64,000 nucleotides of DNA. It comes from Lucinisca nassula. Taxonomy: Eukaryota > Mollusca > Bivalvia > Lucinida > Lucinidae. Shown one piece after another: positions 52,401 to 64,000 of the stretch; position 1 is the stretch's first letter, and each line of letters begins with the position of its first letter. The notes beneath the pieces were generated by a model. The model was not told the origin of the DNA, searched no databases, and saw only the letters and a program-made list of their open reading frames with translations. The stretch spans positions 62,001 to 126,000 of the forward strand of contig CAUZLF010000722.1 in NCBI GenBank assembly GCA_963580285.1, written 5' to 3'. The position numbers and the translations under genes were made by a program.

Positions 52401-55400
52401 GACAGAATGCTTGAAATTGCCACATGACACCCTTGTTGTTTGGTATAATTTTGTAGTTGGCAGTTTGTTGACCATGTTTTGGGGTAAGAAAATCCATTTG
52501 AAATGCAGATTTATCAGGTACAGGGTCAAATATTAATATGTAAGCTTATGGAAATGTAAATAGAAGACCATAACCTAAATTAAGGTTATGATCCTGGAAA
52601 AGGAGGTTGTGGACCCAGCTTTTAGCCATGTATGAGACAATAGTCACATTTGATTGGATATAATTATGAAACTGATGAGAAATACTTAGCTGTTTTTTTT
52701 TCTTGCAGGGTATTATATGTGCATTAAACAGATAAAGGAAACAAAGTGAACTGTCTCCTGAATTTTCTGTTGTGATAATAATTGTACATGTGGTATCTCT
52801 AAATTTCCAAGACTGGATTTTCACTTTGAGGCAGGGTTATCTCCCTTAGACAGAATGCTTGAAATTGCCACATGACACCCTTGTTTTTTGGTATAATTTT
52901 GTAGTTGGCAGTTTGTTGACCATGTTTTGGGGTAAGAAAATCCATTTGAAATGCAGATTTATCAGGTACAGGGTCAAATATTAATATGTAACCTTATGGA
53001 AATGTAAATAGAAGACCATAACCTAAATTAATGTTATGATCCTGGAAAAGGAGGTTGTGGACCCAGCTTTTAGCCATGTATGAGACAATAGTCACATTTG
53101 ATTGGATATAATTATGAAACTGATGAGAAATACTTAGCTGTTATTTTTTTTCTTGCAGGGTATTGTATGTGCATTAAACAGATAAAGGAAACAAAGTGAA
53201 CTGTCTCCATAATTTTCTGTTGTGATAATAATTGTACATGTGGTATCTCTAAATTTCCAAGACTGGATTTTCACTTTGAGGCAGGGTTATCTCCCTTAGA
53301 CAGAATGCTTGAAATTGCCACATGACACCCTTGTTTTTTGGTATAATTTTGTAGTTGGCAGTTTGTTGACCATGTTTTGGGGTAAGAAAATCCATTTGAA
53401 ATGCAGATTTATCAGGTACAGGGTCAAATATTAATATGTAACCTTATGGAAATGTAAATAGAAGACCATAACCTAAATTAAGGTTATGATCCTGGAAAAG
53501 GAGGTTGTGGACCCAGCTTTTAGCCATGTATGAGACAATAGTCACATTTGATTGGATATAATTATGAAACTGATGAGAAATACTTAGCTGTTATTTTTTT
53601 TTCTTGCAGGGTATTATATGTGCATTAAACAGATAAAGGAAACAAAGTGAACTGTCTCCTGAATTTTCTGTTGTGATAATAATTGTACATGTGGTATCTC
53701 TAAATTTCCAAGACTGGATTTTCACTTTGAGGCAGGGTTATCTCCCTTAGACAGAATGCTTGAAATTGCCACATGACACCCTTGTTGTTTGGTATAATTT
53801 TGTAGTTGGCAGTTTGTTGACCATGTTTTGGGGTAAGAAAATCCATTTGAAATGCAGATTTATCAGGTACAGGGTCAAATATTAATATGTAAGCTTATGG
53901 AAATGTAAATAGAAGACCATAACCTAAATTAAGGTTATGATCCTGGAAAAGGAGGTTGTGGACCCAGCTTTTAGCCATGTATGAGACAATTGTCACATTT
54001 GATTGGATATAATTATGAAACTGATGAGAAATACTTAGCTGTTTTTTTTTCTTGCAGGGTATTATATGTGCATTAAACAGATAAAGGAAACAAAGTGAAC
54101 TGTCTCCTGAATTTTCTGTTGTGATAATAATTGTACATGTGGTATCTCTAAATTTCCAAGACTGGATTTTCACTTTGAGGCAGGGTTATCTCCCTTAGAC
54201 AGAATGCTTGAAATTGCCACATGACACCCTTGTTTTTTGGTATAATTTTGTAGTTGGCAGTTTGTTGACCATGTTTTGGGGTAAGAAAATCCATTTGAAA
54301 TGCAGATTTATCAGGTACAGGGTCAAATATTAATATGTAAGCTTATGGAAATGTAAATAGAAGACCATAACCTAAATTAAGGTTATGATCCTGGAAAAGG
54401 AGGTTGTGGACCCAGCTTTTAGCCATGTATGAGACAATAGTCACATTTGATTGGATATAATTATGAAACTGATGAGAAATACTTAGCTGTTTTTTTTTCT
54501 TGCAGGGTATTATATGTGCATTAAACAGATAAAGGAAACAAAGTGAACTGTCTCCTGAATTTTCTGTTGTGATAATAATTGTACATGTGGTATCTCTAAA
54601 TTTCCAAGACTGGATTTTCACTTTGAGGCAGGGTTATCTCCCTTAGACAGAATGCTTGAAATTGCCACATGACACCCTTGTTTTTTGGTATAATTTTGTA
54701 GTTGGCAGTTTGTTGACCATGTTTTGGGGTAAGAAAATCCATTTGAAATGCAGATTTATCAAGTACAGGGTCAAATATTAATATGTAACCTTATGGAAAT
54801 GTAAATAGAAGACCATAACCTAAATTAATGTTATGATCCTGGAAAAGGAGGTTGTGGACCCAGCTTTTAGCCATGTATGAGACAATAGTCACATTTGATT
54901 GGATATAATTATGAAACTGATGAGAAATACTTAGCTGTTATTTTTTTTCTTGCAGGGTATTGTATGTGCATTAAACAGATAAAGGAAACAAAGTGAACTG
55001 TCTCCATAATTTTCTGTTGTGATAATAATTGTACATGTGGTATCTCTAAATTTCCAAGACTGGATTTTCACTTTGAGGCAGGGTTATCTCCCTTAGACAG
55101 AATGCTTGAAATTGCCACATGACACCCTTGTTTTTTGGTATAATTTTGTAGTTGGCAGTTTGTTGACCATGTTTTGGGGTAAGAAAATCCATTTGAAATG
55201 CAGATTTATCAGGTACAGGGTCAAATATTAATATGTAACCTTATGGAAATGTAAATAGAAGACCATAACCTAAATTAAGGTTATGATCCTGGAAAAGGAG
55301 GTTGTGGACCCAGCTTTTAGCCATGTATGAGACAATAGTCACATTTGATTGGATATAATTATGAAACTGATGAGAAATACTTAGCTGTTATTTTTTTTTC

Positions 55401-58400
55401 TTGCAGGGTATTATATGTGCATTAAACAGATAAAGGAAACAAAGTGAACTGTCTCCTGAATTTTCTGTTGTGATAATAATTGTACATGTGGTATCTCTAA
55501 ATTTCCAAGACTGGATTTTCACTTTGAGGCAGGGTTATCTCCCTTAGACAGAATGCTTGAAATTGCCACATGACACCCTTGTTGTTTGGTATAATTTTGT
55601 AGTTGGCAGTTTGTTGACCATGTTTTGGGGTAAGAAAATCCATTTGAAATGCAGATTTATCAGGTACAGGGTCAAATATTAATATGTAAGCTTATGGAAA
55701 TGTAAATAGAAGACCATAACCTAAATTAAGGTTATGATCCTGGAAAAGGAGGTTGTGGACCCAGCTTTTAGCCATGTATGAGACAATTGTCACATTTGAT
55801 TGGATATAATTATGAAACTGATGAGAAATACTTAGCTGTTTTTTTTTCTTGCAGGGTATTATATGTGCATTAAACAGATAAAGGAAACAAAGTGAACTGT
55901 CTCCTGAATTTTCTGTTGTGATAATAATTGTACATGTGGTATCTCTAAATTTCCAAGACTGGATTTTCACTTTGAGGCAGGGTTATCTCCCTTAGACAGA
56001 ATGCTTGAAATTGCCACATGACACCCTTGTTTTTTGGTATAATTTTGTAGTTGGCAGTTTGTTGACCATGTTTTGGGGTAAGAAAATCCATTTGAAATGC
56101 AGATTTATCAGGTACAGGGTCAAATATTAATATGTAACCTTATGGAAATGTAAATAGAAGACCATAACCTAAATTAAGGTTATGATCCTGGAAAAGGAGG
56201 TTGTGGACCCAGCTTTTAGCCATGTATGAGACAATAGTCACATTTGATTGGATATAATTATGAAACTGATGAGAAATACTTAGCTGTTTTTTTTTCTTGC
56301 AGGGTATTATATGTGCATTAAACAGATAAAGGAAACAAAGTGAACTGTCTCCTGAATTTTCTGTTGTGATAATAATTGTACATGTGGTATCTCTAAATTT
56401 CCAAGACTGGATTTTCACTTTGAGGCAGGGTTATCTCCCTTAGACAGAATGCTTGAAATTGCCACATGACACCCTTGTTTTTTGGTATAATTTTGTAGTT
56501 GGCAGTTTGTTGACCATGTTTTGGGGTAAGAAAATCCATTTGAAATGCAGATTTATCAAGTACAGGGTCAAATATTAATATGTAACCTTATGGAAATGTA
56601 AATAGAAGACCATAACCTAAATTAATGTTATGATCCTGGAAAAGGAGGTTGTGGACCCAGCTTTTAGCCATGTATGAGACAATAGTCACATTTGATTGGA
56701 TATAATTATGAAACTGATGAGAAATACTTAGCTGTTATTTTTTTTCTTGCAGGGTATTGTATGTGCATTAAACAGATAAAGGAAACAAAGTGAACTGTCT
56801 CCATAATTTTCTGTTGTGATAATAATTGTACATGTGGTATCTCTAAATTTCCAAGACTGGATTTTCACTTTGAGGCAGGGTTATCTCCCTTAGACAGAAT
56901 GCTTGAAATTGCCACATGACACCCTTGTTTTTTGGTATAATTTTGTAGTTGGCAGTTTGTTGACCATGTTTTGGGGTAAGAAAATCCATTTGAAATGCAG
57001 ATTTATCAGGTACAGGGTCAAATATTAATATGTAACCTTATGGAAATGTAAATAGAAGACCATAACCTAAATTAAGGTTATGATCCTGGAAAAGGAGGTT
57101 GTGGACCCAGCTTTTAGCCATGTATGAGACAATAGTCACATTTGATTGGATATAATTATGAAACTGATGAGAAATACTTAGCTGTTTTTTTTTCTTGCAG
57201 GGTATTATATGTGCATTAAACAGATAAAGGAAACAAAGTGAACTGTCTCCTGAATTTTCTGTTGTGATAATAATTGTACATGTGGTATCTCTAAATTTCC
57301 AAGACTGGATTTTCACTTTGAGGCAGGGTTATCTCCCTTAGACAGAATGCTTGAAATTGCCACATGACACCCTTGTTTTTTGGTATAATTTTGTAGTTGG
57401 CAGTTTGTTGACCATGTTTTGGGGTAAGAAAATCCATTTGAAATGCAGATTTATCAAGTACAGGGTCAAATATTAATATGTAACCTTATGGAAATGTAAA
57501 TAGAAGACCATAACCTAAATTAATGTTATGATCCTGGAAAAGGAGGTTGTGGACCCAGCTTTTAGCCATGTATGAGACAATAGTCACATTTGATTGGATA
57601 TAATTATGAAACTGATGAGAAATACTTAGCTGTTATTTTTTTTCTTGCAGGGTATTGTATGTGCATTAAACAGATAAAGGAAACAAAGTGAACTGTCTCC
57701 ATAATTTTCTGTTGTGATAATAATTGTACATGTGGTATCTCTAAATTTCCAAGACTGGATTTTCACTTTGAGGCAGGGTTATCTCCCTTAGACAGAATGC
57801 TTGAAATTGCCACATGACACCCTTGTTTTTTGGTATAATTTTGTAGTTGGCAGTTTGTTGACCATGTTTTGGGGTAAGAAAATCCATTTGAAATGCAGAT
57901 TTATCAGGTACAGGGTCAAATATTAATATGTAACCTTATGGAAATGTAAATAGAAGACCATAACCTAAATTAAGGTTATGATCCTGGAAAAGGAGGTTGT
58001 GGACCCAGCTTTTAGCCATGTATGAGACAATAGTCACATTTGATTGGATATAATTATGAAACTGATGAGAAATACTTAGCTGTTATTTTTTTTTCTTGCA
58101 GGGTATTATATGTGCATTAAACAGATAAAGGAAACAAAGTGAACTGTCTCCTGAATTTTCTGTTGTGATAATAATTGTACATGTGGTATCTCTAAATTTC
58201 CAAGACTGGATTTTCACTTTGAGGCAGGGTTATCTCCCTTAGACAGAATGCTTGAAATTGCCACATGACACCCTTGTTGTTTGGTATAATTTTGTAGTTG
58301 GCAGTTTGTTGACCATGTTTTGGGGTAAGAAAATCCATTTGAAATGCAGATTTATCAGGTACAGGGTCAAATATTAATATGTAAGCTTATGGAAATGTAA

Positions 58401-61400
58401 ATAGAAGACCATAACCTAAATTAAGGTTATGATCCTGGAAAAGGAGGTTGTGGACCCAGCTTTTAGCCATGTATGAGACAATTGTCACATTTGATTGGAT
58501 ATAATTATGAAACTGATGAGAAATACTTAGCTGTTTTTTTTTCTTGCAGGGTATTATATGTGCATTAAACAGATAAAGGAAACAAAGTGAACTGTCTCCT
58601 GAATTTTCTGTTGTGATAATAATTGTACATGTGGTATCTCTAAATTTCCAAGACTGGATTTTCACTTTGAGGCAGGGTTATCTCCCTTAGACAGAATGCT
58701 TGAAATTGCCACATGACACCCTTGTTTTTTGGTATAATTTTGTAGTTGGCAGTTTGTTGACCATGTTTTGGGGTAAGAAAATCCATTTGAAATGCAGATT
58801 TATCAGGTACAGGGTCAAATATTAATATGTAACCTTATGGAAATGTAAATAGAAGACCATAACCTAAATTAATGTTATGATCCTGGAAAAGGAGGTTGTG
58901 GACCCAGCTTTTAGCCATGTATGAGACAATAGTCACATTTGATTGGATATAATTATGAAACTGATGAGAAATACTTAGCTGTTTTTTTTTCTTGCAGGGT
59001 ATTATATGTGCATTAAACAGATAAAGGAAACAAAGTGAACTGTCTCCTGAATTTTCTGTTGTGATAATAATTGTACATGTGGTATCTCTAAATTTCCAAG
59101 ACTGGATTTTCACTTTGAGGCAGGGTTATCTCCCTTAGACAGAATGCTTGAAATTGCCACATGACACCCTTGTTTTTTGGTATAATTTTGTAGTTGGCAG
59201 TTTGTTGACCATGTTTTGGGGTAAGAAAATCCATTTGAAATGCAGATTTATCAGGTACAGGGTCAAATATTAATATGTAACCTTATGGAAATGTAAATAG
59301 AAGACCATAACCTAAATTAAGGTTATGATCCTGGAAAAGGAGGTTGTGGACCCAGCTTTTAGCCATGTATGAGACAATAGTCACATTTGATTGGATATAA
59401 TTATGAAACTGATGAGAAATACTTAGCTGTTTTTTTTTCTTGCAGGGTATTATATGTGCATTAAACAGATAAAGGAAACAAAGTGAACTGTCTCCTGAAT
59501 TTTCTGTTGTGATAATAATTGTACATGTGGTATCTCTAAATTTCCAAGACTGGATTTTCACTTTGAGGCAGGGTTATCTCCCTTAGACAGAATGCTTGAA
59601 ATTGCCACATGACACCCTTGTTTTTTGGTATAATTTTGTAGTTGGCAGTTTGTTGACCATGTTTTGGGGTAAGAAAATCCATTTGAAATGCAGATTTATC
59701 AAGTACAGGGTCAAATATTAATATGTAACCTTATGGAAATGTAAATAGAAGACCATAACCTAAATTAATGTTATGATCCTGGAAAAGGAGGTTGTGGACC
59801 CAGCTTTTAGCCATGTATGAGACAATAGTCACATTTGATTGGATATAATTATGAAACTGATGAGAAATACTTAGCTGTTATTTTTTTTCTTGCAGGGTAT
59901 TGTATGTGCATTAAACAGATAAAGGAAACAAAGTGAACTGTCTCCATAATTTTCTGTTGTGATAATAATTGTACATGTGGTATCTCTAAATTTCCAAGAC
60001 TGGATTTTCACTTTGAGGCAGGGTTATCTCCCTTAGACAGAATGCTTGAAATTGCCACATGACACCCTTGTTTTTTGGTATAATTTTGTAGTTGGCAGTT
60101 TGTTGACCATGTTTTGGGGTAAGAAAATCCATTTGAAATGCAGATTTATCAGGTACAGGGTCAAATATTAATATGTAACCTTATGGAAATGTAAATAGAA
60201 GACCATAACCTAAATTAAGGTTATGATCCTGGAAAAGGAGGTTGTGGACCCAGCTTTTAGCCATGTATGAGACAATAGTCACATTTGATTGGATATAATT
60301 ATGAAACTGATGAGAAATACTTAGCTGTTATTTTTTTTTCTTGCAGGGTATTATATGTGCATTAAACAGATAAAGGAAACAAAGTGAACTGTCTCCTGAA
60401 TTTTCTGTTGTGATAATAATTGTACATGTGGTATCTCTAAATTTCCAAGACTGGATTTTCACTTTGAGGCAGGGTTATCTCCCTTAGACAGAATGCTTGA
60501 AATTGCCACATGACACCCTTGTTGTTTGGTATAATTTTGTAGTTGGCAGTTTGTTGACCATGTTTTGGGGTAAGAAAATCCATTTGAAATGCAGATTTAT
60601 CAGGTACAGGGTCAAATATTAATATGTAAGCTTATGGAAATGTAAATAGAAGACCATAACCTAAATTAAGGTTATGATCCTGGAAAAGGAGGTTGTGGAC
60701 CCAGCTTTTAGCCATGTATGAGACAATTGTCACATTTGATTGGATATAATTATGAAACTGATGAGAAATACTTAGCTGTTTTTTTTTCTTGCAGGGTATT
60801 ATATGTGCATTAAACAGATAAAGGAAACAAAGTGAACTGTCTCCTGAATTTTCTGTTGTGATAATAATTGTACATGTGGTATCTCTAAATTTCCAAGACT
60901 GGATTTTCACTTTGAGGCAGGGTTATCTCCCTTAGACAGAATGCTTGAAATTGCCACATGACACCCTTGTTTTTTGGTATAATTTTGTAGTTGGCAGTTT
61001 GTTGACCATGTTTTGGGGTAAGAAAATCCATTTGAAATGCAGATTTATCAGGTACAGGGTCAAATATTAATATGTAACCTTATGGAAATGTAAATAGAAG
61101 ACCATAACCTAAATTAATGTTATGATCCTGGAAAAGGAGGTTGTGGACCCAGCTTTTAGCCATGTATGAGACAATAGTCACATTTGATTGGATATAATTA
61201 TGAAACTGATGAGAAATACTTAGCTGTTATTTTTTTTCTTGCAGGGTATTGTATGTGCATTAAACAGATAAAGGAAACAAAGTGAACTGTCTCCATAATT
61301 TTCTGTTGTGATAATAATTGTACATGTGGTATCTCTAAATTTCCAAGACTGGATTTTCACTTTGAGGCAGGGTTATCTCCCTTAGACAGAATGCTTGAAA

Positions 61401-64000
61401 TTGCCACTTGACACCCTTGTTTTTTTGGTATCATTTTGTAGTTGGCAGTTTGTTGACCATGTTTTGGGGTAAGAAAATCCATTTGAAATGCAGATTTATC
61501 AGGTACAGGGTCAAATATTAATATGTAACCTTATGGAAATGTAAATAGAAGACCATAACCTAAATTAAGGTTATGATCCTGGAAAAGGAGGTTGTGGACA
61601 CAGCTTTTAGCCATGTATGAGACAATAGTCACATTTGATTGGATATAATTATGAAACTGATGAGAAATACTTAGCTGTTATTTTTTTTTCTTGCAGGGTA
61701 TTATATGTGCATTAAACAGATAAAGGAAACAAAGTGAACTGTCTCCTGAATTTTCTGTTGTGATAATAATTGTACATGTGGTATCTCTAAATTTCCAAGA
61801 CTGGATTTTCACTTTGAGGCAGGGTTATCTCCCTTAGACAGAATGCTTGAAATTGCCACATGACACCCTTGTTGTTTGGTATAATTTTGTAGTTGGCAGT
61901 TTGTTGACCATGTTTTGGGGTAAGAAAATCCATTTGAAATGCAGATTTATCAGGTACAGGGTCAAATATTAATATGTAAGCTTATGGAAATGTAAATAGA
62001 AGACCATAACCTAAATTAAGGTTATGATCCTGGAAAAGGAGGTTGTGGACCCAGCTTTTAGCCATGTATGAGACAATTGTCACATTTGATTGGATATAAT
62101 TATGAAACTGATGAGAAATACTTAGCTGTTTTTTTTTCTTGCAGGGTATTATATGTGCATTAAACAGATAAAGGAAACAAAGTGAACTGTCTCCTGAATT
62201 TTCTGTTGTGATAATAATTGTACATGTGGTATCTCTAAATTTCCAAGACTGGATTTTCACTTTGAGGCAGGGTTATCTCCCTTAGACAGAATGCTTGAAA
62301 TTGCCACATGACACCCTTGTTTTTTGGTATAATTTTGTAGTTGGCAGTTTGTTGACCATGTTTTGGGGTAAGAAAATCCATTTGAAATGCAGATTTATCA
62401 GGTACAGGGTCAAATATTAATATGTAACCTTATGGAAATGTAAATAGAAGACCATAACCTAAATTAATGTTATGATCCTGGAAAAGGAGGTTGTGGACCC
62501 AGCTTTTAGCCATGTATGAGACAATAGTCACATTTGATTGGATATAATTATGAAACTGATGAGAAATACTTAGCTGTTATTTTTTTTCTTGCAGGGTATT
62601 GTATGTGCATTAAACAGATAAAGGAAACAAAGTGAACTGTCTCCATAATTTTCTGTTGTGATAATAATTGTACATGTGGTATCTCTAAATTTCCAAGACT
62701 GGATTTTCACTTTGAGGCAGGGTTATCTCCCTTAGACAGAATGCTTGAAATTGCCACTTGACACCCTTGTTTTTTTGGTATAATTTTGTAGTTGGCAGTT
62801 TGTTGACCATGTTTTGGGGTAAGAAAATCCATTTGAAATGCAGATTTATCAGGTACAGGGTCAAATATTAATATGTAACCTTATGGAAATGTAAATAGAA
62901 GACCATAACCTAAATTAAGGTTATGATCCTGGAAAAGGAGGTTGTGGACACAGCTTTTAGCCATGTATGAGACAATAGTCACATTTGATTGGATATAATT
63001 ATGAAACTGATGAGAAATACTTAGCTGTTATTTTTTTTTCTTGCAGGGTATTATATGTGCATTAAACAGATAAAGGAAACAAAGTGAACTGTCTCCTGAA
63101 TTTTCTGTTGTGATAATAATTGTACATGTGGTATCTCTAAATTTCCAAGACTGGATTTTCACTTTGAGGCAGGGTTATCTCCCTTAGACAGAATGCTTGA
63201 AATTGCCACATGACACCCTTGTTGTTTGGTATAATTTTGTAGTTGGCAGTTTGCTGACCATGTTTTGGGGTAAGAAAATCCATTTGAAATGCAGATTTAT
63301 CAGGTACAGGGTCAAATATTAATATGTAAGCTTATGGAAATGTAAATAGAAGACCATAACCTAAATTAAGGTTATGATCCTGGAAAAGGAGGTTGTGGAC
63401 CCAGCTTTTAGCCATGTATGAGACAATTGTCACATTTGATTGGATATAATTATGAAACTGATGAGAAATACTTAGCTGTTTTTTTTTTCTTGCAGGGTAT
63501 TATATGTGCATTAAACAGATAAAGGAAACAAAGTGAACTGTCTCCTGAATTTTCTGTTGTGATAATAATTGTACATGTGGTATCTCTAAATTTCCAAGAC
63601 TGGATTTTCACTTTGAGGCAGGGTTATCTCCCTTAGACAGAATGCTTGAAATTGCCACATGACACCCTTGTTTTTTGGTATAATTTTGTAGTTGGCAGTT
63701 TGTTGACCATGTTTTGGGGTAAGAAAATCCATTTGAAATGCAGATTTATCAGGTACAGGGTCAAATATTAATATGTAACCTTATGGAAATGTAAATAGAA
63801 GACCATAACCTAAATTAAGGTTATGATCCTGGAAAAGGAGGTTGTGGACCCAGCTTTTAGCCATGTATGAGACAATAGTCACATTTGATTGGATATAATT
63901 ATGAAACTGATGAGAAATACTTAGCTGTTTTTTTTTCTTGCAGGGTATTATATGTGCATTAAACAGATAAAGGAAACAAAGTGAACTGTCTCCTGAATTT
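49435..64000. repeat. Satellite array, ~449 bp monomer, 1,349 bp higher-order repeat
   Basis: Monomers start (GGTTATGATCCTGG or TGTTATGATCCTGG) at 49435, 49885, 50334, 50784, 51235, 51683, 52133, 52584, 53032, 53482, 53933, 54381, 54829, 55279, 55730, 56178, 56626, 57076, 57524, 57974, 58425, 58873, 59321, 59769, 60219, 60670, 61118, 61569, 62020, 62468, 62919, 63370 and 63819. Type A (448 bp) has an uninterrupted ~8 T run before CTTGCAG; type B starts TGTTATG, has GGGTATTGTATG and CTCCATAATTTT; type C has TTATTTTTTTTTC and CTTGTTGTTTGG and ends TAAGCTTATGG. The basic order is A-B-C. Each boundary is a short palindrome, ATAACCTAAATTAAGGTTAT. Monomers are nearly identical within a type. No gene is inside; the array continues past the window. 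Confidence 0.95.

Noticed and set aside
51197..62260. Twelve identical 92-codon minus-strand ORFs
   Set aside because: They are one chance frame through type A satellite monomers, open only when the T run gives the right length; types B and C lose it. No conserved-domain look and no codon constraint.

Overview
The window is eukaryotic, repeat-dominated genomic DNA from an animal, most likely a bivalve mollusc. The grounds are intron-split coding exons with GT/AG borders, tRNA-headed SINEs with target-site duplications, Tc1-type transposons, very dense short palindromic MITEs, and minisatellite-bearing non-autonomous elements of the kind common in bivalve genomes. The taxon is inferred from general repeat style; no species is claimed. 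No prokaryotic operon, CRISPR array or virus-like gene was seen.

Coding content is sparse and lies on the minus strand. The best-supported gene is an INF2-like (inverted formin) locus. A 1.18 kb exon at 23171-24347 encodes a start codon, a charged low-complexity N-terminal region and the first part of the formin diaphanous-inhibitory domain (DID). About 20 kb further downstream on the same strand (2529-2967) lies a second, diverged copy of that exon, ending at the same residue and in the same splice phase. A further candidate exon (1054-1220) of unknown product has a decayed-looking duplicate beside it (880-985). The remaining exons of the formin are not visible and presumably lie beyond base 1.

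From 1 to 49 kb, outside those exons, the DNA is a mosaic of repeats: (i) MITEs of at least four terminal-repeat families that share one central palindrome (guanine/cytosine-rich CCGCCTC...GAGGCGG core); (ii) a second hairpin module (GCAAACAGTGTAGACCC... / GACGCCGC) carried by two other element types; (iii) a SINE with a CAAA-type tail, about 15 copies, many with 8-13 bp target duplications and variable truncation; (iv) a tRNA-Thr-like SINE, 5 copies, and several other tRNA-headed SINEs; (v) larger non-autonomous elements built around tandem arrays of 110-460 bp units and GAC/GACA microsatellites, two of them inserted inside MITEs; (vi) two dead Tc1/mariner transposons (a 1.55 kb copy with both inverted repeats at 46427-47975 and an older fossil near 30 kb).

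From 49435 to the right edge the sequence is one satellite array of about 449 bp monomers (32 complete plus one partial). Three monomer types (A, B, C) form a 1,349 bp higher-order repeat with local departures. Every monomer carries a splice-acceptor-like and a splice-donor-like sequence but no open reading frame between them. The array runs off the window, so its full length is unknown.
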